A program made the position numbers and the translations under genes. DNA of 64,000 nt, taken from contig NZ_CP015963.1 in the NCBI RefSeq assembly GCF_001663155.1, positions 2,256,001 to 2,320,000 of the forward strand, read 5' to 3'. This document shows, piece by piece, positions 25,803 through 36,049 of this stretch (positions are counted from its first letter, which is position 1; each line of letters begins with the position of its first letter). Below the pieces are notes generated by a model, which had not been told where the DNA came from, searched no databases, and was given only the letters and a program-made list of their open reading frames with translations. Source of the stretch: Altererythrobacter ishigakiensis. GTDB taxonomy: Bacteria > Pseudomonadota > Alphaproteobacteria > Sphingomonadales > Sphingomonadaceae.

Positions 25803-26600
25803 TTAAGCCTGCTTCCCGGCCAATCTGGACAACTCAAGACCGCGATCGGCCGTAGCACGCAGAGTCTCTAAAAGAAGCAATTTCAATGCCTTGCCTTCAT
25901 CCAGCACATTCAATCCCTCACGCGTCATTCCGCCAGGACTGGCGACTCTTGCTGCCAGCTCGGCGGGGGAAAAGTCTGAATGCGCTGCGAGTGCGCCGGC
26001 ACCATCGACCATCGAGGTCGCAAGCCTGACTGACATGTCGGCCGGCAGCCCGAGTTCGCATGCAGCATCCGCCAGCGCATCGATAAATCGGTAAACAAAG
26101 CCGGGTCCCGAACCTGCAAGCGCGGTGGCTAAGTCAAAAAGGCTCTCGTCGTCTAGCCATTCCGCGCTGCCCAGCATGCTCGCCAGCTCGGTCACTGCCC
26201 GACGATCAGCCTCGGCAAGCTCGCTTGCAGCGAGCACATTTGGTGATTTGCCCAGCGCCACCGCCAGATTGGGCATGAACCGCACATGGGCCTTCGCATG
26301 TGGAAACGCTGCCTCCAACTGATCAAGCGTGATGCCTGCCAAGACCGACAAAACCATCGTGCCCGGGCCAACAATATCCTGCATGTTGGGCGCGATATCG
26401 CCAAGCATGTGTGGCTTGAAACCGAGGACTACGGCGTCAAAGCCAGCTTTTGGCGGCTCAGTGGTTAGTGAAACGCCTGGCGCAGTATCCTTGGGTCGTG
26501 GATTGTACGCTGCGATATCTCCAGCATCCATCCCCGCGCGAAGCCAGCCTTCGACCATGGCAGCCGTCATCTTGCCATATCCGTAGATAAGTATTTTCAT
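25803..26600 (-). CDS. proC: Pyrroline-5-carboxylate reductase
   Basis: Last step of proline synthesis: reduces pyrroline-5-carboxylate with NAD(P)H. The 265-aa protein starts with the Rossmann loop YGYGKMTAAMVEGW (7-20), has VVLGFKPHMLGDI and the ALAGSGPGFVYRFIDALADAACELGL substrate/dimer region at about 168-193, and ends in the helical C-terminal domain with ASPGGMTREGLNVLDEG (the family signature SPGGTT-x-A shows Met-Thr-Arg here). It is likely cotranscribed with the YbjN-like gene 48 nt upstream. Confidence 0.95.
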   Translation of the reverse strand: MKILIYGYGKMTAAMVEGWLRAGMDAGDIAAYNPRPKDTAPGVSLTTEPPKAGFDAVVLGFKPHMLGDIAPNMQDIVGPGTMVLSVLAGITLDQLEAAFPHAKAHVRFMPNLAVALGKSPNVLAASELAEADRRAVTELASMLGSAEWLDDESLFDLATALAGSGPGFVYRFIDALADAACELGLPADMSVRLATSMVDGAGALAAHSDFSPAELAARVASPGGMTREGLNVLDEGKALKLLLLETLRATADRGLELSRLAGKQA

Positions 26601-26648
26601 CGGCTGTCTTCTACATCAGCCGCCGGCTCGCTCAAGGCTGCGCGGAAT

Positions 26649-27155
26649 TCAGGCTTCACCCAACGCATCAACCATCGCGCTTTCCAATGCACTGCGTGGG
26701 CTTTTGTCGCCCCATAACACGAACTGGAATGCTGGATAGAAGCGATCGCATTCATCAATCGCGGTTTCGATCAGCGCCTGCGCTTGCTGGATGCTCAGCA
26801 GCCCCTCATCGCCCAGCAACGCACCGTGACGATAAAGCAGCACGCTGCCATTCGACCAGATATCGAAATGGCCGAGCCACATCTGTTCATTGACCATGGC
26901 GAGCAATTCATATGCGTTCTGACGTTTCTCATCGGTGACACGAATATCGGGCAGGCAAATCAACTGCAGCACATTATCCTGGCTGCGCCAGATCGCCTTG
27001 ATCTGGTACTTCGCCCAGCTGCCCTGCACTTCGCCAGCAACTTCTTCATCACTAATAATCTCGCATGCCCAACCGCGCGCGTCGAACAATGCGGCGAGCA
27101 TCTCTACCGGAGCGGCATCATCGTTGCTGCCATAATCAACTTCGCGCGGTCTCAT
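26649..27155 (-). CDS. YbjN-domain protein
   Basis: A 168-aa soluble protein of the YbjN family, whose members in E. coli affect motility and stress responses; the biochemical role is unknown. Seen here: VEMLAALFDARGWACEIISDEEVAGEVQGSW at the N-terminus, a beta-rich middle with AIWRSQDNVLQLICLPDIRV, and a helical C-terminus. In Alphaproteobacteria this gene is often next to proC, as here, which suggests shared expression rather than shared function. Confidence 0.85.
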   Translation of the reverse strand: MRPREVDYGSNDDAAPVEMLAALFDARGWACEIISDEEVAGEVQGSWAKYQIKAIWRSQDNVLQLICLPDIRVTDEKRQNAYELLAMVNEQMWLGHFDIWSNGSVLLYRHGALLGDEGLLSIQQAQALIETAIDECDRFYPAFQFVLWGDKSPRSALESAMVDALGEA

Positions 27156-27296
27156 GCTTGGGGGCTTTCAATTCGCATTTGACGCTGATTGCCCTCGACA
27201 CCGCGGTTAACGCAATGGTGACCATGACTACTGCTGGGGAGAAACCAATTCGCTTGTTCAAAGCCTGTGCACAGAAAGCTGTGGAGCTTTAATAAA

Positions 27297-28652
27297 CTAT
27301 TGTATTATATTAATTTCTTCACCTTCAGGACTGGTGTAGGAGAAGCTGTCAAAGCCTTGGCGCCGCAACTCACGCACAAGTTCGCGCGCATCATCACGTG
27401 TGTCGAAAGGGCCCGTGAGCAAACGGTTCGCCTGTCCCCAGCGTGTTGTGTAGGCCTCTCGCCCATCGAGCAATTCCGGCGCACGACTCATCATGCGGCG
27501 CCAATCGAACTGCAAGCGCGAGATATCGCGACCTGTCGCCATTTGCACCCAGTGTCGGCTGGGATTCTGGGGAGGCTCAGGCTCTGAGCGCTCCCGGGGA
27601 ATTTCGATCGAAGATATATCTACTGCGCCGCTCGCGGTCGTCGTTTCGGGTAGTTCATCCGGCGCAATCAGACCAGAGAACGCATCGGCAACTGTCGCCT
27701 GCTCGCGCGCCACTTGTGCCAACCTGCTCTCCCCTGCGGGTCCAGGCGGTGTGTTGTCGACCCGCGGCCCCAACGGAGTGCCGCGCGGCGCAAGACGTTC
27801 GTCAGCGCGCGCTACTCGCGCATCTTGAGTTCGCCCTAGTGTAGCCATCCGGGGATCATCACGACCGATCTCTGCTGCTCGCGGGAAAACTCCAAGATTC
27901 GCTGCAGCTGCTTGTTGCGCCTTGGTTAGGCGGGGCATGTATTCGAGATAGGGGACCATTCTGCTTGCCAGATCGCGTGGAAGCAGGCGCGTTGCAAGCG
28001 ATCCCGCTGCATCAGTATCGCCCAAGATCGCAAGTCCGAAGGCACGCGCACGAAAAGCTGCCATGTCAGTCTGTTCAAGCATCGGACGCAGCGTAGATTC
28101 GAATTCCTCGCGCTGGCCCGATATGGCCAGGCTAATAGCCAGCCGACGGGAAATTTCGTTACTGGGCTCACGCGCAAGCACCGTGCGATAGCTCTGCTGC
28201 GCAAGCTCATTATTTCCTACCAGATCTTGCGCCAGTCCCCAGTCACCCAGAATGGGCTCTACGGAGGCGCCCGCTTGTTCGGCTTCGGAGAACATTTGCA
28301 GCGCCAAGACAGGCTGCTTCGTACGGAGATACACCGAAGCTAGCCCCAACTTGGCTGAGGCGGACCCTGAATCAAGCTGAAGCGCACGCGCGAAGAACCC
28401 CTCGGCCGCGCTATAATCACCGACCGCAAGCGAGGCATCACCGGCTTCCACCAGCGCGCTGACGCTTTGTGGATTGCGCGCCAACTGCTGCAATGCGGTA
28501 CGTAATTGTTCGACCTCTTCAGAGGGGAGTGCCTGACGGACCTCGCGCGAGGTCGAATCCTGTCCGTATACAGGCTTCAACCCCAGCATGCTTGCGCCAG
28601 CCATGGACGCAACAATCAGAGTGCGAAGATCAGCTCGGGCCATGAATACCAT
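27297..28652 (-). CDS. TPR and SPOR-domain protein at the end of the dcw cluster
   Basis: A 451-aa exported protein: signal peptide (ADLRTLIVASMAGASMLGLKPVYGQ), three or four tetratricopeptide repeats (about 45-190, e.g. GDYSAAEGFFARALQLDSGSASAKLGLA), a low-complexity linker, and a C-terminal SPOR domain (about 370-451, HWVQMATGRDISRLQFDW ... FDTRDDARELVRELRRQGFDSF). SPOR domains bind denuded septal peptidoglycan, so a role at the division site fits its place 74 nt after ftsZ on the same strand. Two starts are possible, 28652 and 28643 (MARADLR); neither has a strong ribosome site. Confidence 0.85.
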   Translation of the reverse strand: MVFMARADLRTLIVASMAGASMLGLKPVYGQDSTSREVRQALPSEEVEQLRTALQQLARNPQSVSALVEAGDASLAVGDYSAAEGFFARALQLDSGSASAKLGLASVYLRTKQPVLALQMFSEAEQAGASVEPILGDWGLAQDLVGNNELAQQSYRTVLAREPSNEISRRLAISLAISGQREEFESTLRPMLEQTDMAAFRARAFGLAILGDTDAAGSLATRLLPRDLASRMVPYLEYMPRLTKAQQAAAANLGVFPRAAEIGRDDPRMATLGRTQDARVARADERLAPRGTPLGPRVDNTPPGPAGESRLAQVAREQATVADAFSGLIAPDELPETTTASGAVDISSIEIPRERSEPEPPQNPSRHWVQMATGRDISRLQFDWRRMMSRAPELLDGREAYTTRWGQANRLLTGPFDTRDDARELVRELRRQGFDSFSYTSPEGEEINIIQ

Positions 28653-28726
28653 TACCGTTCATATCCAGGCGCCGATAGCGCCCAAGATGTGAACCTTGCA
28701 CGAATGGTGCGATGGAGCGTGCGAGA

Positions 28727-30403
28727 TTACTGGTTATTCTGACGTCCAAGGAAACGTGGGATGCTGAGCGATGAGCCGTCGTCATCGCCATCATCCTCGT
28801 CCTCGTCATCCTCGTCACTGCTTGAGGCACCGCGCGAAAGATTGGCCATCCGTTCGAACAAAGTGCTGCCGCCACCGCTGGAAGGAGCCGTTTCGCCTCC
28901 CCCAGAACCAGCAGAGGCGCCAGAACCACTCGAAGCGCCAGAGCCACCGCCAAGCAGGGAACGACGGCGGCCGCCTTCGCCCGACTCTTCGGCGGCAGGT
29001 TCTTCTTCGCTCTCTACTGGTTCCGATCCAGACGCCAGATCCAATGGCTGATGGTCTGCATAGGGGTCGTTCTCTTCGTTGCGCATTCCCGCGAGAGGAT
29101 CGACTATGCCATCGACATCGTCATCTTCTTCATTTTCGCCCATATCGTCACCGACCTGCATTCCAGACAGGTCGAAGGGCTCGACAGCGGGTTCTTCCTC
29201 ATCTGTCCCTGCCGTTTCTGACATGGGTTCTGATTCCGGCTCGTCCTGCGCTTCGAATGCAGGCTCTTGCTCGGCCACCGGCTCCTCTGGCGCTTCCATC
29301 GCCAGTTCCAGCGGTTCATCGACCACCGCCTCTTCGACGGGCTCCGCCATCTCTTCCGACAAAGCGATTACCGGCCGCTTTGGTGGACGAGAAGCACTGA
29401 GGTTGATTGGCGCGCTTTCAGTCTTCGCTGGCATCGCGCTTTGATCAATGCCCGTCGCGACAACCGACACGCGGATCTTGCCGTCAAGATCCGGATTGAA
29501 TGCCGAACCCCAAATGATGTTGGCATCCTCATCCACCAGCTCGCGAATGTGATTGGCTGCCTCATCGACCTCAAGCAGCTTCATGTCTTCGCCACCGATG
29601 ATCGAGATGATAACGCCTTTCGCGCCTTGCATGCTCACACCGTCAAGGAGCGGGTTGGCAATTGCACGCTCAGCCGCATCCAGCGCACGACTTTCACCTT
29701 CGGCCTCGCCCGTACCCATCATCGCCTTGCCCATTTCGCTCATAACAGAGCGAACGTCAGCAAAGTCGAGATTGATCAGGCCGGGCATGACCATCAGGTC
29801 AGTGATTGAACGTACGCCCTGCTGCAGAACTTCATCGGCCAGCTCAAAGGCTTCCTTGAAAGTCGTCTCGGCCTTGGCAATCAGGAACAAATTCTGGTTC
29901 GGAATAACGATCAGCGTATCGACATGCTTTTGCAACTCTTCGATGCCCGCTTCAGCGGCACGCATACGGCGCGTTCCTTCGAACAGGAACGGTTTAGTCA
30001 CCACGCCAACTGTCAGCACACCCTTGCGGCGGGCGGCCTCTGCGATCACCGGTGCTGCCCCTGTGCCTGTACCGCCGCCCATACCGGCTGCGATGAAAAC
30101 CATGTTCACGCCTTCAAGCGCGTCTTCAATTTCCTTGACTGTTTCTTCAGCTGCAGCCTTGCCGACTTCGGGTCGCGCGCCGGCTCCAAGACCGCCGGTA
30201 ATGTCCGGGCCAAGCTGTATCTTGGCGTCCGCCTTTGACATGGACAGCGCCTGTGCGTCGGTGTTGGCGACAATGAAATCAACGCCCTCGATCTCGGACT
30301 CGATCATGTTCGCAATGGCATTGCCGCCAGCACCGCCAATACCGACAACGGTAATGCGCGGGCGATGGTCTTCGCTGGTGGCTGGTCCGATATTGATACT
30401 CAT
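28727..30403 (-). CDS. ftsZ: Cell division protein FtsZ
   Basis: The tubulin-like GTPase that forms the Z-ring. Of 558 aa, the GTPase core spans about 15-325: [16 protein letters not shown], the signature [14 protein letters not shown] (about 109-122), and the T7 synergy loop [12 protein letters not shown] long acidic Glu/Asp/Pro-rich linker of about 200 residues follows, then the conserved C-terminal peptide IPRFLGRQ that binds FtsA and others. Alphaproteobacterial FtsZ usually has this longer linker. A GGAGGATAACC ribosome site precedes the ATG. Separated from ftsA by 128 nt that hold a DnaA box. Confidence 0.98.
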   Translation of the reverse strand: MSINIGPATSEDHRPRITVVGIGGAGGNAIANMIESEIEGVDFIVANTDAQALSMSKADAKIQLGPDITGGLGAGARPEVGKAAAEETVKEIEDALEGVNMVFIAAGMGGGTGTGAAPVIAEAARRKGVLTVGVVTKPFLFEGTRRMRAAEAGIEELQKHVDTLIVIPNQNLFLIAKAETTFKEAFELADEVLQQGVRSITDLMVMPGLINLDFADVRSVMSEMGKAMMGTGEAEGESRALDAAERAIANPLLDGVSMQGAKGVIISIIGGEDMKLLEVDEAANHIRELVDEDANIIWGSAFNPDLDGKIRVSVVATGIDQSAMPAKTESAPINLSASRPPKRPVIALSEEMAEPVEEAVVDEPLELAMEAPEEPVAEQEPAFEAQDEPESEPMSETAGTDEEEPAVEPFDLSGMQVGDDMGENEEDDDVDGIVDPLAGMRNEENDPYADHQPLDLASGSEPVESEEEPAAEESGEGGRRRSLLGGGSGASSGSGASAGSGGGETAPSSGGGSTLFERMANLSRGASSSDEDDEDEDDGDDDGSSLSIPRFLGRQNNQ

Positions 30404-30487
30404 TGGTTATCCTCCGGGCGGAATGGCCCTAAATTACGCGTCATACATTGCCACAAAGATAAAGTCCGGTTGATAGCGTATTGTCCC

Positions 30488-30496
30488 TTATCCACA
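30488..30496 (+). promoter_or_regulatory. DnaA box in the ftsA-ftsZ gap
   Basis: The perfect 9-mer TTATCCACA, the strongest DnaA-binding form in E. coli. It is 85 nt upstream of the ftsZ start, in the only large gap inside the dcw cluster. In Caulobacter DnaA acts on ftsZ transcription; the same role here is inference. A single 9-mer can occur by chance. Confidence 0.45.
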
Positions 30497-30531
30497 GTGG
30501 TTAACAGGCCCATTTTGCGGCTCTAACCGGA

Positions 30532-31812
30532 CTAGAAATTCTCCTTCAGAGCACGGAACAACCGACTGAGCCCGAGACCGCCTCCCAGACGCGAAGTGCG
30601 CATGCGACTCTCGCCTATGTTACGGATGTCGATCGGGTCGTCAGCTGCATAAAGACAAAGTCCGGCCAAGGTCGCGAAACCAGGCGTCGAATGGGCCTCT
30701 GGCAGTCCGGTCAACGCAGGCGATTTGCCGATACGAACCGGCATACCCAAAGCGCCTTGAGCGAATTCGGCGAGCCCCGCCAGTTCAGCACCACCGCCAG
30801 TCAGCACAACTTGGCCGCCGCCCATCCCAGTAAACCCCATGCCCTTCAATGCTCGCCCGATTTCATCCGTCAAAACAGACAATTGCTGTGTCACAATCGA
30901 AACGAGTTCGGCACGTGCAATGCGGTTCTTGTCATCGGCGCCGCGCGCCAAAGGCCCCGCCTCGTCATCACCCGGACCATTGATGGGGATCATCTCTCTG
31001 TGATCGGTTGGACTGGCGATAGCCGAACCGGATACGCACTTGAGCCGTTCCGCCTGAAAACGGCGCACACCAAAGGCCGAAGCAATTGCATCTGTGATGT
31101 CGCCCGAGCCAAATGGCAGCGCCTTTAGTCCCAGGAGCATACCGCCGGCATAAACCGACACATTGGTAACCTCGCCACCGATCTCAACCATCGCAACGCC
31201 CAGTTCCCGCTCTTCTTCGCTGAGGCAGGCATAGCCAGCAGCCAAGGGTGCAGCGACGATTGCCTCGACATCCAGATGCGCGCTTTGCACGGCTTCGATC
31301 AGGTTCCGCACAGGCGCACCGTCAGCCAGCATAACATGGACATCCACGCCCAGCTGTTCTGCATGCAGACCTTTGGGATTGGCCACACCATGCGCGCCAT
31401 CGAGCGTATAGTGGGCAGGTTGCGCGTGCAGCACCATACGTCCGTCCGGCTGAATGGTATCGCGCGCAGCGATCAGCAGATGCTCGATATCTTCCTCTTC
31501 GATACGTCTGCCACCGATATCGATTTCCACCTTGGAAACCTGGCTTGCAAGGCCAGCCCCCGCACATCCGACCCAGACGCTTTGAACGCTCGTGCCGGCA
31601 TTCTTTTCCGCTCGTTCCACGGCATCGCGAATGGCATAGGTTGCCGCGGCCATATCGGTCACATAGCCACGCTTGATCCCGTTCGACGCGCGGTGACCGG
31701 AGCCAAGGACCTGAAGCTCGCCATCTTCGGTTTGCCCCATGATCATGGCCGAGATGCGGAAAGAACCTGTGTTTACGGCACCGAAATAGCGAGTGAAACG
31801 CGTGCTAGCCAT
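30532..31812 (-). CDS. ftsA: Cell division protein FtsA
   Basis: Actin-like ATPase that tethers FtsZ to the membrane. The 426-aa protein has the actin-like core with the 1C (SHS2) subdomain at about 85-165, the adenosine/phosphate segments AMVEIGGEVTNVSVY and QVVLTGGGAELAGL, and a C-terminal amphipathic helix (LSRLFRALKENF) for membrane binding. The first phosphate loop is unusual, AVNTGSFRISA, with Asn where FtsA proteins usually have Asp or Glu. The ATG overlaps the ftsQ stop by 1 nt (TGATG). Confidence 0.96.
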   Translation of the reverse strand: MASTRFTRYFGAVNTGSFRISAMIMGQTEDGELQVLGSGHRASNGIKRGYVTDMAAATYAIRDAVERAEKNAGTSVQSVWVGCAGAGLASQVSKVEIDIGGRRIEEEDIEHLLIAARDTIQPDGRMVLHAQPAHYTLDGAHGVANPKGLHAEQLGVDVHVMLADGAPVRNLIEAVQSAHLDVEAIVAAPLAAGYACLSEEERELGVAMVEIGGEVTNVSVYAGGMLLGLKALPFGSGDITDAIASAFGVRRFQAERLKCVSGSAIASPTDHREMIPINGPGDDEAGPLARGADDKNRIARAELVSIVTQQLSVLTDEIGRALKGMGFTGMGGGQVVLTGGGAELAGLAEFAQGALGMPVRIGKSPALTGLPEAHSTPGFATLAGLCLYAADDPIDIRNIGESRMRTSRLGGGLGLSRLFRALKENF

Positions 31813-32732
31813 CAGTTGGTGGTCTCTCCATCTTGCGGGCTGCCACCCAGCACCTGATCCGCGCGCCCAGGGATGCGCATGTAAATACGCGGCGGTGCGC
31901 GCATGTCGAAAGTGGTCACTTCGCCGCCAATCAGCCGGTTCTGCCCATCCAGCCGCGCAAACGAAACGAGGGCAGTGGCCGCTTCATCATCACCTTGTGG
32001 TAGAGCGAGCACCTGATTGGTCTTGAAGGTCAGGTTCCAGCGGCGATTGCCGATCCATTCCGCAGCGCGAACCTGTGGCCGAATGGCAGGCGCTGCTTCG
32101 AGCAGATCGTCAAGCTGGCGGACCTGACGCACAGCACCCGGGCCAGAGATTACCAGCCTCTCCCCAATCGCAGTGCGGCGTATCGGTTCAAGCTCATTAC
32201 CATCGACGTCAACCAACACCAGATGGTCTGGTCTTTGCAGCACGGCGTGCGGTTCACGCTCGACTATATCGATCGCCAAGGTACCCGGGAGCTGGCGCGA
32301 TACGCGCGCGTCCTTAACCCAAGGCAGCTCCAACAATTCTTCGCGGATCGCGACAACATCAACATCGGGCATCGGCTCATTGCGTTGGCTGACCACACGT
32401 TCGTAAACGCGATCCTCATTCATCCTTTCGACACCCGAAACGCGCACATGTCGCACTTCGAAACCGGCATTGGCAGCAGACTGTGAGATTTGCGCCTGCA
32501 CCATCGCAGTCGCACCGGAAATGTTCGCAATGAACCACGCCGCCGCGAGCGCCAGAATGATGATCAGCCACAGGAAGATACGCTGCAACTGCTCTTCAGT
32601 GAAAGGCAGCAGCCCCATCAACCAGTCGATGAAACCACCGGTCGTCTTCTTTGCCTTACGCGCCGTATTCGCACGGGCATTAGCTTTCGCCGTGCGGCGA
32701 GCGCCCTTTGCCCCGCGTTTAATCGTCGCCAT
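31812..32732 (-). CDS. ftsQ: Cell division protein FtsQ
   Basis: Bitopic division protein that links early and late divisome proteins (DivIB/FtsQ). The 306-aa protein has a basic cytoplasmic tail (RRTAKANARANTARKAKK), one transmembrane helix at about 57-75, the periplasmic POTRA domain (GFEVRHVRVSGVERMNEDRVYERV, about 90-165) and a beta domain with DLLEAAPAIRPQVRAAEWIGNRRWNLTFK. The start giving MATIKRGAKGARRT is chosen over one 10 codons upstream. It overlaps the ddl stop by 14 nt. Confidence 0.94.
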   Translation of the reverse strand: MATIKRGAKGARRTAKANARANTARKAKKTTGGFIDWLMGLLPFTEEQLQRIFLWLIIILALAAAWFIANISGATAMVQAQISQSAANAGFEVRHVRVSGVERMNEDRVYERVVSQRNEPMPDVDVVAIREELLELPWVKDARVSRQLPGTLAIDIVEREPHAVLQRPDHLVLVDVDGNELEPIRRTAIGERLVISGPGAVRQVRQLDDLLEAAPAIRPQVRAAEWIGNRRWNLTFKTNQVLALPQGDDEAATALVSFARLDGQNRLIGGEVTTFDMRAPPRIYMRIPGRADQVLGGSPQDGETTN

Positions 32733-33705
32733 TCGCGCCTCCTGACAGCTTCTCAGGCGCATGCTTCAGCAGTGCAGCAGTGATCACAGCTTCGACCAGG
32801 TCCGCATATTCCATTCCGGCATTTGCTGCCTGCTCAGGGACCAGGCTGAGCGGAGTCATTCCGGGCTGCGTATTCGTCTCGAGAACGAAAAGCCCCTCTT
32901 CACCTTGCTCGTCATCCCAGCGAAAATCGGTTCGGCTAACTCCACTGCAGCCCAGCCGATGATGTGCGATCAGCGCATATTGTTCGCATAGGGCAGCAAT
33001 CTCTGGCGGAATATGCGCAGGGCATACATGCACTGTCTTCCCGTCAGTATATTTGTGCTCATAGTCATAGAAGCCGGCGTCGATCACAAGTTCCGTGACG
33101 CCCAGCGCCTTTGGACCTTCCGGCGTATCGATCACTGCTGTGGTCAGCTCGCGCCCTTTGATGAATGGCTCGGCAAGCAACTCTTTGAAATCCTGCCATG
33201 GACCGGCTGAATCGCGAGAGACGGGATTGCCGTAACTGGAATCATCCGTGACAATAGCAACCCCTACAGATGAGCCTTCATTGACCGGCTTCAGAACATA
33301 TGGTCGTGGGAGCGGGTCACGCTCAAAAATCTCTTCGCGCGACACGATCCGTCCGCCTGGGAAAGGTATGCCGTGCGGCTGCAAGACCATCTTGGTAAGC
33401 TGCTTATCAATCGCGATTACCGAGGTCGCGAGACCTGAATGCGTGTAAGGCACCCCCATCAGGTCCAGCATGCCCTGCACGCTGCCATCCTCCCCCGGAA
33501 CGCCGTGTAGCGCATTGAAGATAACGTCCGGCGCAGTTTCAGTGATGCGCGCAGCAACGCCTTTATCAAGATCGATACGCGTTACTCGGTGTCCCTTGCC
33601 CTCAAGCGCATTGGCCACACCATTACCACTCATCAACGACACTTCACGTTCGTTCGCCGGACCGCCCATCAGAACTGCGACATGAAGCTTGGGAAGAGCA
33701 CTCAT
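32719..33705 (-). CDS. ddl: D-alanine--D-alanine ligase
   Basis: ATP-grasp enzyme that makes the D-Ala-D-Ala dipeptide for peptidoglycan. The 328-aa protein has VAVLMGGPANEREVSLMSGNGV at the N-terminus, the ATP loop KPVNEGSSVGVAIV (about 143-156), and the metal/substrate segment FVLETNTQPGMTPLSLVPEQA. It starts at the ATG that forms an ATGA overlap with the murB stop; a longer in-frame start is inside murB. Confidence 0.96.
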   Translation of the reverse strand: MSALPKLHVAVLMGGPANEREVSLMSGNGVANALEGKGHRVTRIDLDKGVAARITETAPDVIFNALHGVPGEDGSVQGMLDLMGVPYTHSGLATSVIAIDKQLTKMVLQPHGIPFPGGRIVSREEIFERDPLPRPYVLKPVNEGSSVGVAIVTDDSSYGNPVSRDSAGPWQDFKELLAEPFIKGRELTTAVIDTPEGPKALGVTELVIDAGFYDYEHKYTDGKTVHVCPAHIPPEIAALCEQYALIAHHRLGCSGVSRTDFRWDDEQGEEGLFVLETNTQPGMTPLSLVPEQAANAGMEYADLVEAVITAALLKHAPEKLSGGANGDD

Positions 33706-34610
33706 TTGCGCCCCACCCGCTGGATTTCCCACTGCAATTCGACACCACAGTCTTCCAAAACGCGACGGCGTACTTCTTCACCCAGCGCTTCTATATCTCT
33801 GCTCGACGCTTCGCCTTTGTTGATCAGGAAATTGGTGTGCTTCTCCGATACTTGTGCGTCGCCAATGGTCAGCCCTCGGCAGCCCGCTGCATCAACCAGT
33901 TCCCACGCCTTGCGACCGCCTGCTTCATGGGGGTCCGGATTCTTGAATGTCGAGCCACCGGTCTTGGTGCGAAGCGGTTGTGACTGCTCGCGCGCTGCGG
34001 CGATACGGTCCATTTCGGCACCAATGGCGGCGGGGTCGCCTGCTTCGCCTTCAAATAGGGCTGAAACCACAACAGCCCCTTCGGGCAAGTCTGAATGGCG
34101 GTAGGTATAGTGCAAATCAGCCGCCTTTAACGTAACCAGCTCACCGTCCGGCATCACAACATCGCATTCGATCAGGATGGAGGAAACCTCGCGTCCGTAG
34201 GCTCCGCCATTCATCTTGACGAAGCCACCGACAGTGCCCGGTATTCCGCGTAAGAATTCTAGTCCGGCAATGCCGGCGTCACGTGCCGTCGATGACACCA
34301 GAATGCCGCTGGCCCCGCCACCGCAGCGCATCCGGTTGCCCTCCAGCACTTCAACGCTGGAAAACGCCTTGCCCAGTCTCACAACGACGCCGGGCACACC
34401 GCCATCGCGTACGATCAGGTTCGAGCCCAAACCCAGAGGCATAACGGGCAGCGCACCATCCATTGCTTTCAGAAAGTCACGCAGGTCGTCGATATCTGCG
34501 GGTTCAAGCAACCAATCAGCTTCGCCACCTGATTTGAACCACACCAGCTTCGCAAGCGGTGCATGGCGGGTGAGCTTGCCGCGAACCTGAGGGAAATTGG
34601 CAATCGTCAC
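33702..34610 (-). CDS. murB: UDP-N-acetylenolpyruvoylglucosamine reductase
   Basis: FAD enzyme that reduces UDP-GlcNAc-enolpyruvate to UDP-MurNAc. The 302-aa product fits the type II family length. Landmarks: [38 protein letters not shown] (FAD), [21 protein letters not shown], and the catalytic serine loop [11 protein letters not shown] at about 230. Translation begins with the GTG of a GTGA overlap with the murC stop. The ORF can be extended upstream, but only by reading into murC. Confidence 0.96.
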   Translation of the reverse strand: MTIANFPQVRGKLTRHAPLAKLVWFKSGGEADWLLEPADIDDLRDFLKAMDGALPVMPLGLGSNLIVRDGGVPGVVVRLGKAFSSVEVLEGNRMRCGGGASGILVSSTARDAGIAGLEFLRGIPGTVGGFVKMNGGAYGREVSSILIECDVVMPDGELVTLKAADLHYTYRHSDLPEGAVVVSALFEGEAGDPAAIGAEMDRIAAAREQSQPLRTKTGGSTFKNPDPHEAGGRKAWELVDAAGCRGLTIGDAQVSEKHTNFLINKGEASSRDIEALGEEVRRRVLEDCGVELQWEIQRVGRK

Positions 34611-36049
34611 AAACGGCCCCCTCCGCGCGCCTGTTCGATCGCATCGGCAAGTCCGGCCGCCCATTTCGTAATGTCGCCAGCGCCCAGGCATACGACAATA
34701 TCACCGCCGCGCAACTCGCCCGCCAGCTCCTTAGCCAGACCGGCAGAATCCGCGACTGTAACGGCAGAGCGATGCCCGCGCGATTTGAGCCCCGCGACAA
34801 GCGCCGCCGCGTCGACGCCCTCAATCGGGTCCTCACCGGCAGTGTAGACCGGCGTGACGAAGACAGCGTCGGCGTCATTGAAGCAGTTCTGGAATTCATC
34901 CATCAAATCGCGCAAGCGCGTGAAACGGTGTGGCTGCGCAACTGCGAACACGCGTCCGCCATTCTCGCCACCCACGGCCTCTCGTGCGGCGCTCAGCACG
35001 GCGGTGATTTCAACCGGATGGTGGGCATAATCATCGATGATCGTCGCGGTTCCACCGTCGCAAGTGACTTCGCCTACCTTGGTGAAGCGGCGACGCACTC
35101 CGCCGAATTTTCCAAACCCTTCCCGGATCACATCATCCGGGCAACCCATTTCGATTGCCACGGCTATCGCTGCGAGCGCATTTTGCACATTATGGCGCCC
35201 GGGCATGGGTAAATGGACCCCTTCGATCCGCCGATCTTCTTCACCGCGTTGGCGCACGATCACATCGAACTGATTTCCGCCAGCTTTGGAGCGGACATTC
35301 ACTCCGCAAATATCGGCCTGAAGCGAGAAGCCATAGGTCACAACCTTACGATCTCGCACCTGTCCGATTACCGCCTGCACTTCGGGGTGATCGATGCAAA
35401 GTACTGCCGCGCCGTAAAATGGAACGTTGTGAATGAACTCTACGAAGGCACGCTTTACACCATCGAAATCACCATAGTGATCCAGATGTTCGGGATCGAT
35501 ATTGGTGACTACGGCGATCGTGCCATCAAGACGCAGGAAGCTACCGTCACTCTCGTCAGCCTCGACCACCATCCAGTCGCTATCGCCCATGCGCGCATTA
35601 GAGCCGTACTGTTCGATAATTCCGCCATTGATTACCGTTGGATCAACATTGCCACGATCGAGCAGAGCCGCGATCATGCTGGTGGTCGTGGTCTTGCCGT
35701 GTGTGCCGGCTACGGCGATGGTCGACTTCAATCGCATCAATTCAGCCAACATCTCGGCACGGCGCACCACGGGAATGCGATTCTCCAAAGCCGCGGCAAC
35801 TTCGGGATTGGTGCGGCGCACAGCGGTCGAGGTAACAACAACGGCAGCGCCATCTACATTTTCGCGCTCGTGCCCGATCTTTATCTCGATACCGCGTGCG
35901 CGCAGCCGCTCTACGCTAGGCCCTTCGTTGAGATCAGAGCCCTGCACCTGATAGCCAAGGTTATGCATGACCTCGGCAATGCCGGACATGCCAATTCCTC
36001 CTATCCCGACGAAATGAATTACGCCGATGTCAGTACCGACCCCCTTCAT
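34607..36049 (-). CDS. murC: UDP-N-acetylmuramate--L-alanine ligase
   Basis: Adds L-Ala to UDP-MurNAc, the first of the Mur ligases. The 480-aa protein has the three-domain Mur layout: a Rossmann-type UDP domain ([18 protein letters not shown]), the ATP loop GTHGKTT (115-121), and the C-terminal ligase domain ([35 protein letters not shown]). The GTH form of the loop is specific to MurC. ATGA overlap with murG upstream. Confidence 0.97.
   Translation of the reverse strand: MKGVGTDIGVIHFVGIGGIGMSGIAEVMHNLGYQVQGSDLNEGPSVERLRARGIEIKIGHERENVDGAAVVVTSTAVRRTNPEVAAALENRIPVVRRAEMLAELMRLKSTIAVAGTHGKTTTTSMIAALLDRGNVDPTVINGGIIEQYGSNARMGDSDWMVVEADESDGSFLRLDGTIAVVTNIDPEHLDHYGDFDGVKRAFVEFIHNVPFYGAAVLCIDHPEVQAVIGQVRDRKVVTYGFSLQADICGVNVRSKAGGNQFDVIVRQRGEEDRRIEGVHLPMPGRHNVQNALAAIAVAIEMGCPDDVIREGFGKFGGVRRRFTKVGEVTCDGGTATIIDDYAHHPVEITAVLSAAREAVGGENGGRVFAVAQPHRFTRLRDLMDEFQNCFNDADAVFVTPVYTAGEDPIEGVDAAALVAGLKSRGHRSAVTVADSAGLAKELAGELRGGDIVVCLGAGDITKWAAGLADAIEQARGGGRL

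Noticed and set aside
30404..30531. CtrA (TTAA-N7-TTAA) and CcrM (GANTC) sites in the ftsA-ftsZ gap
   Set aside because: Looked for by analogy with Caulobacter; neither motif is present.
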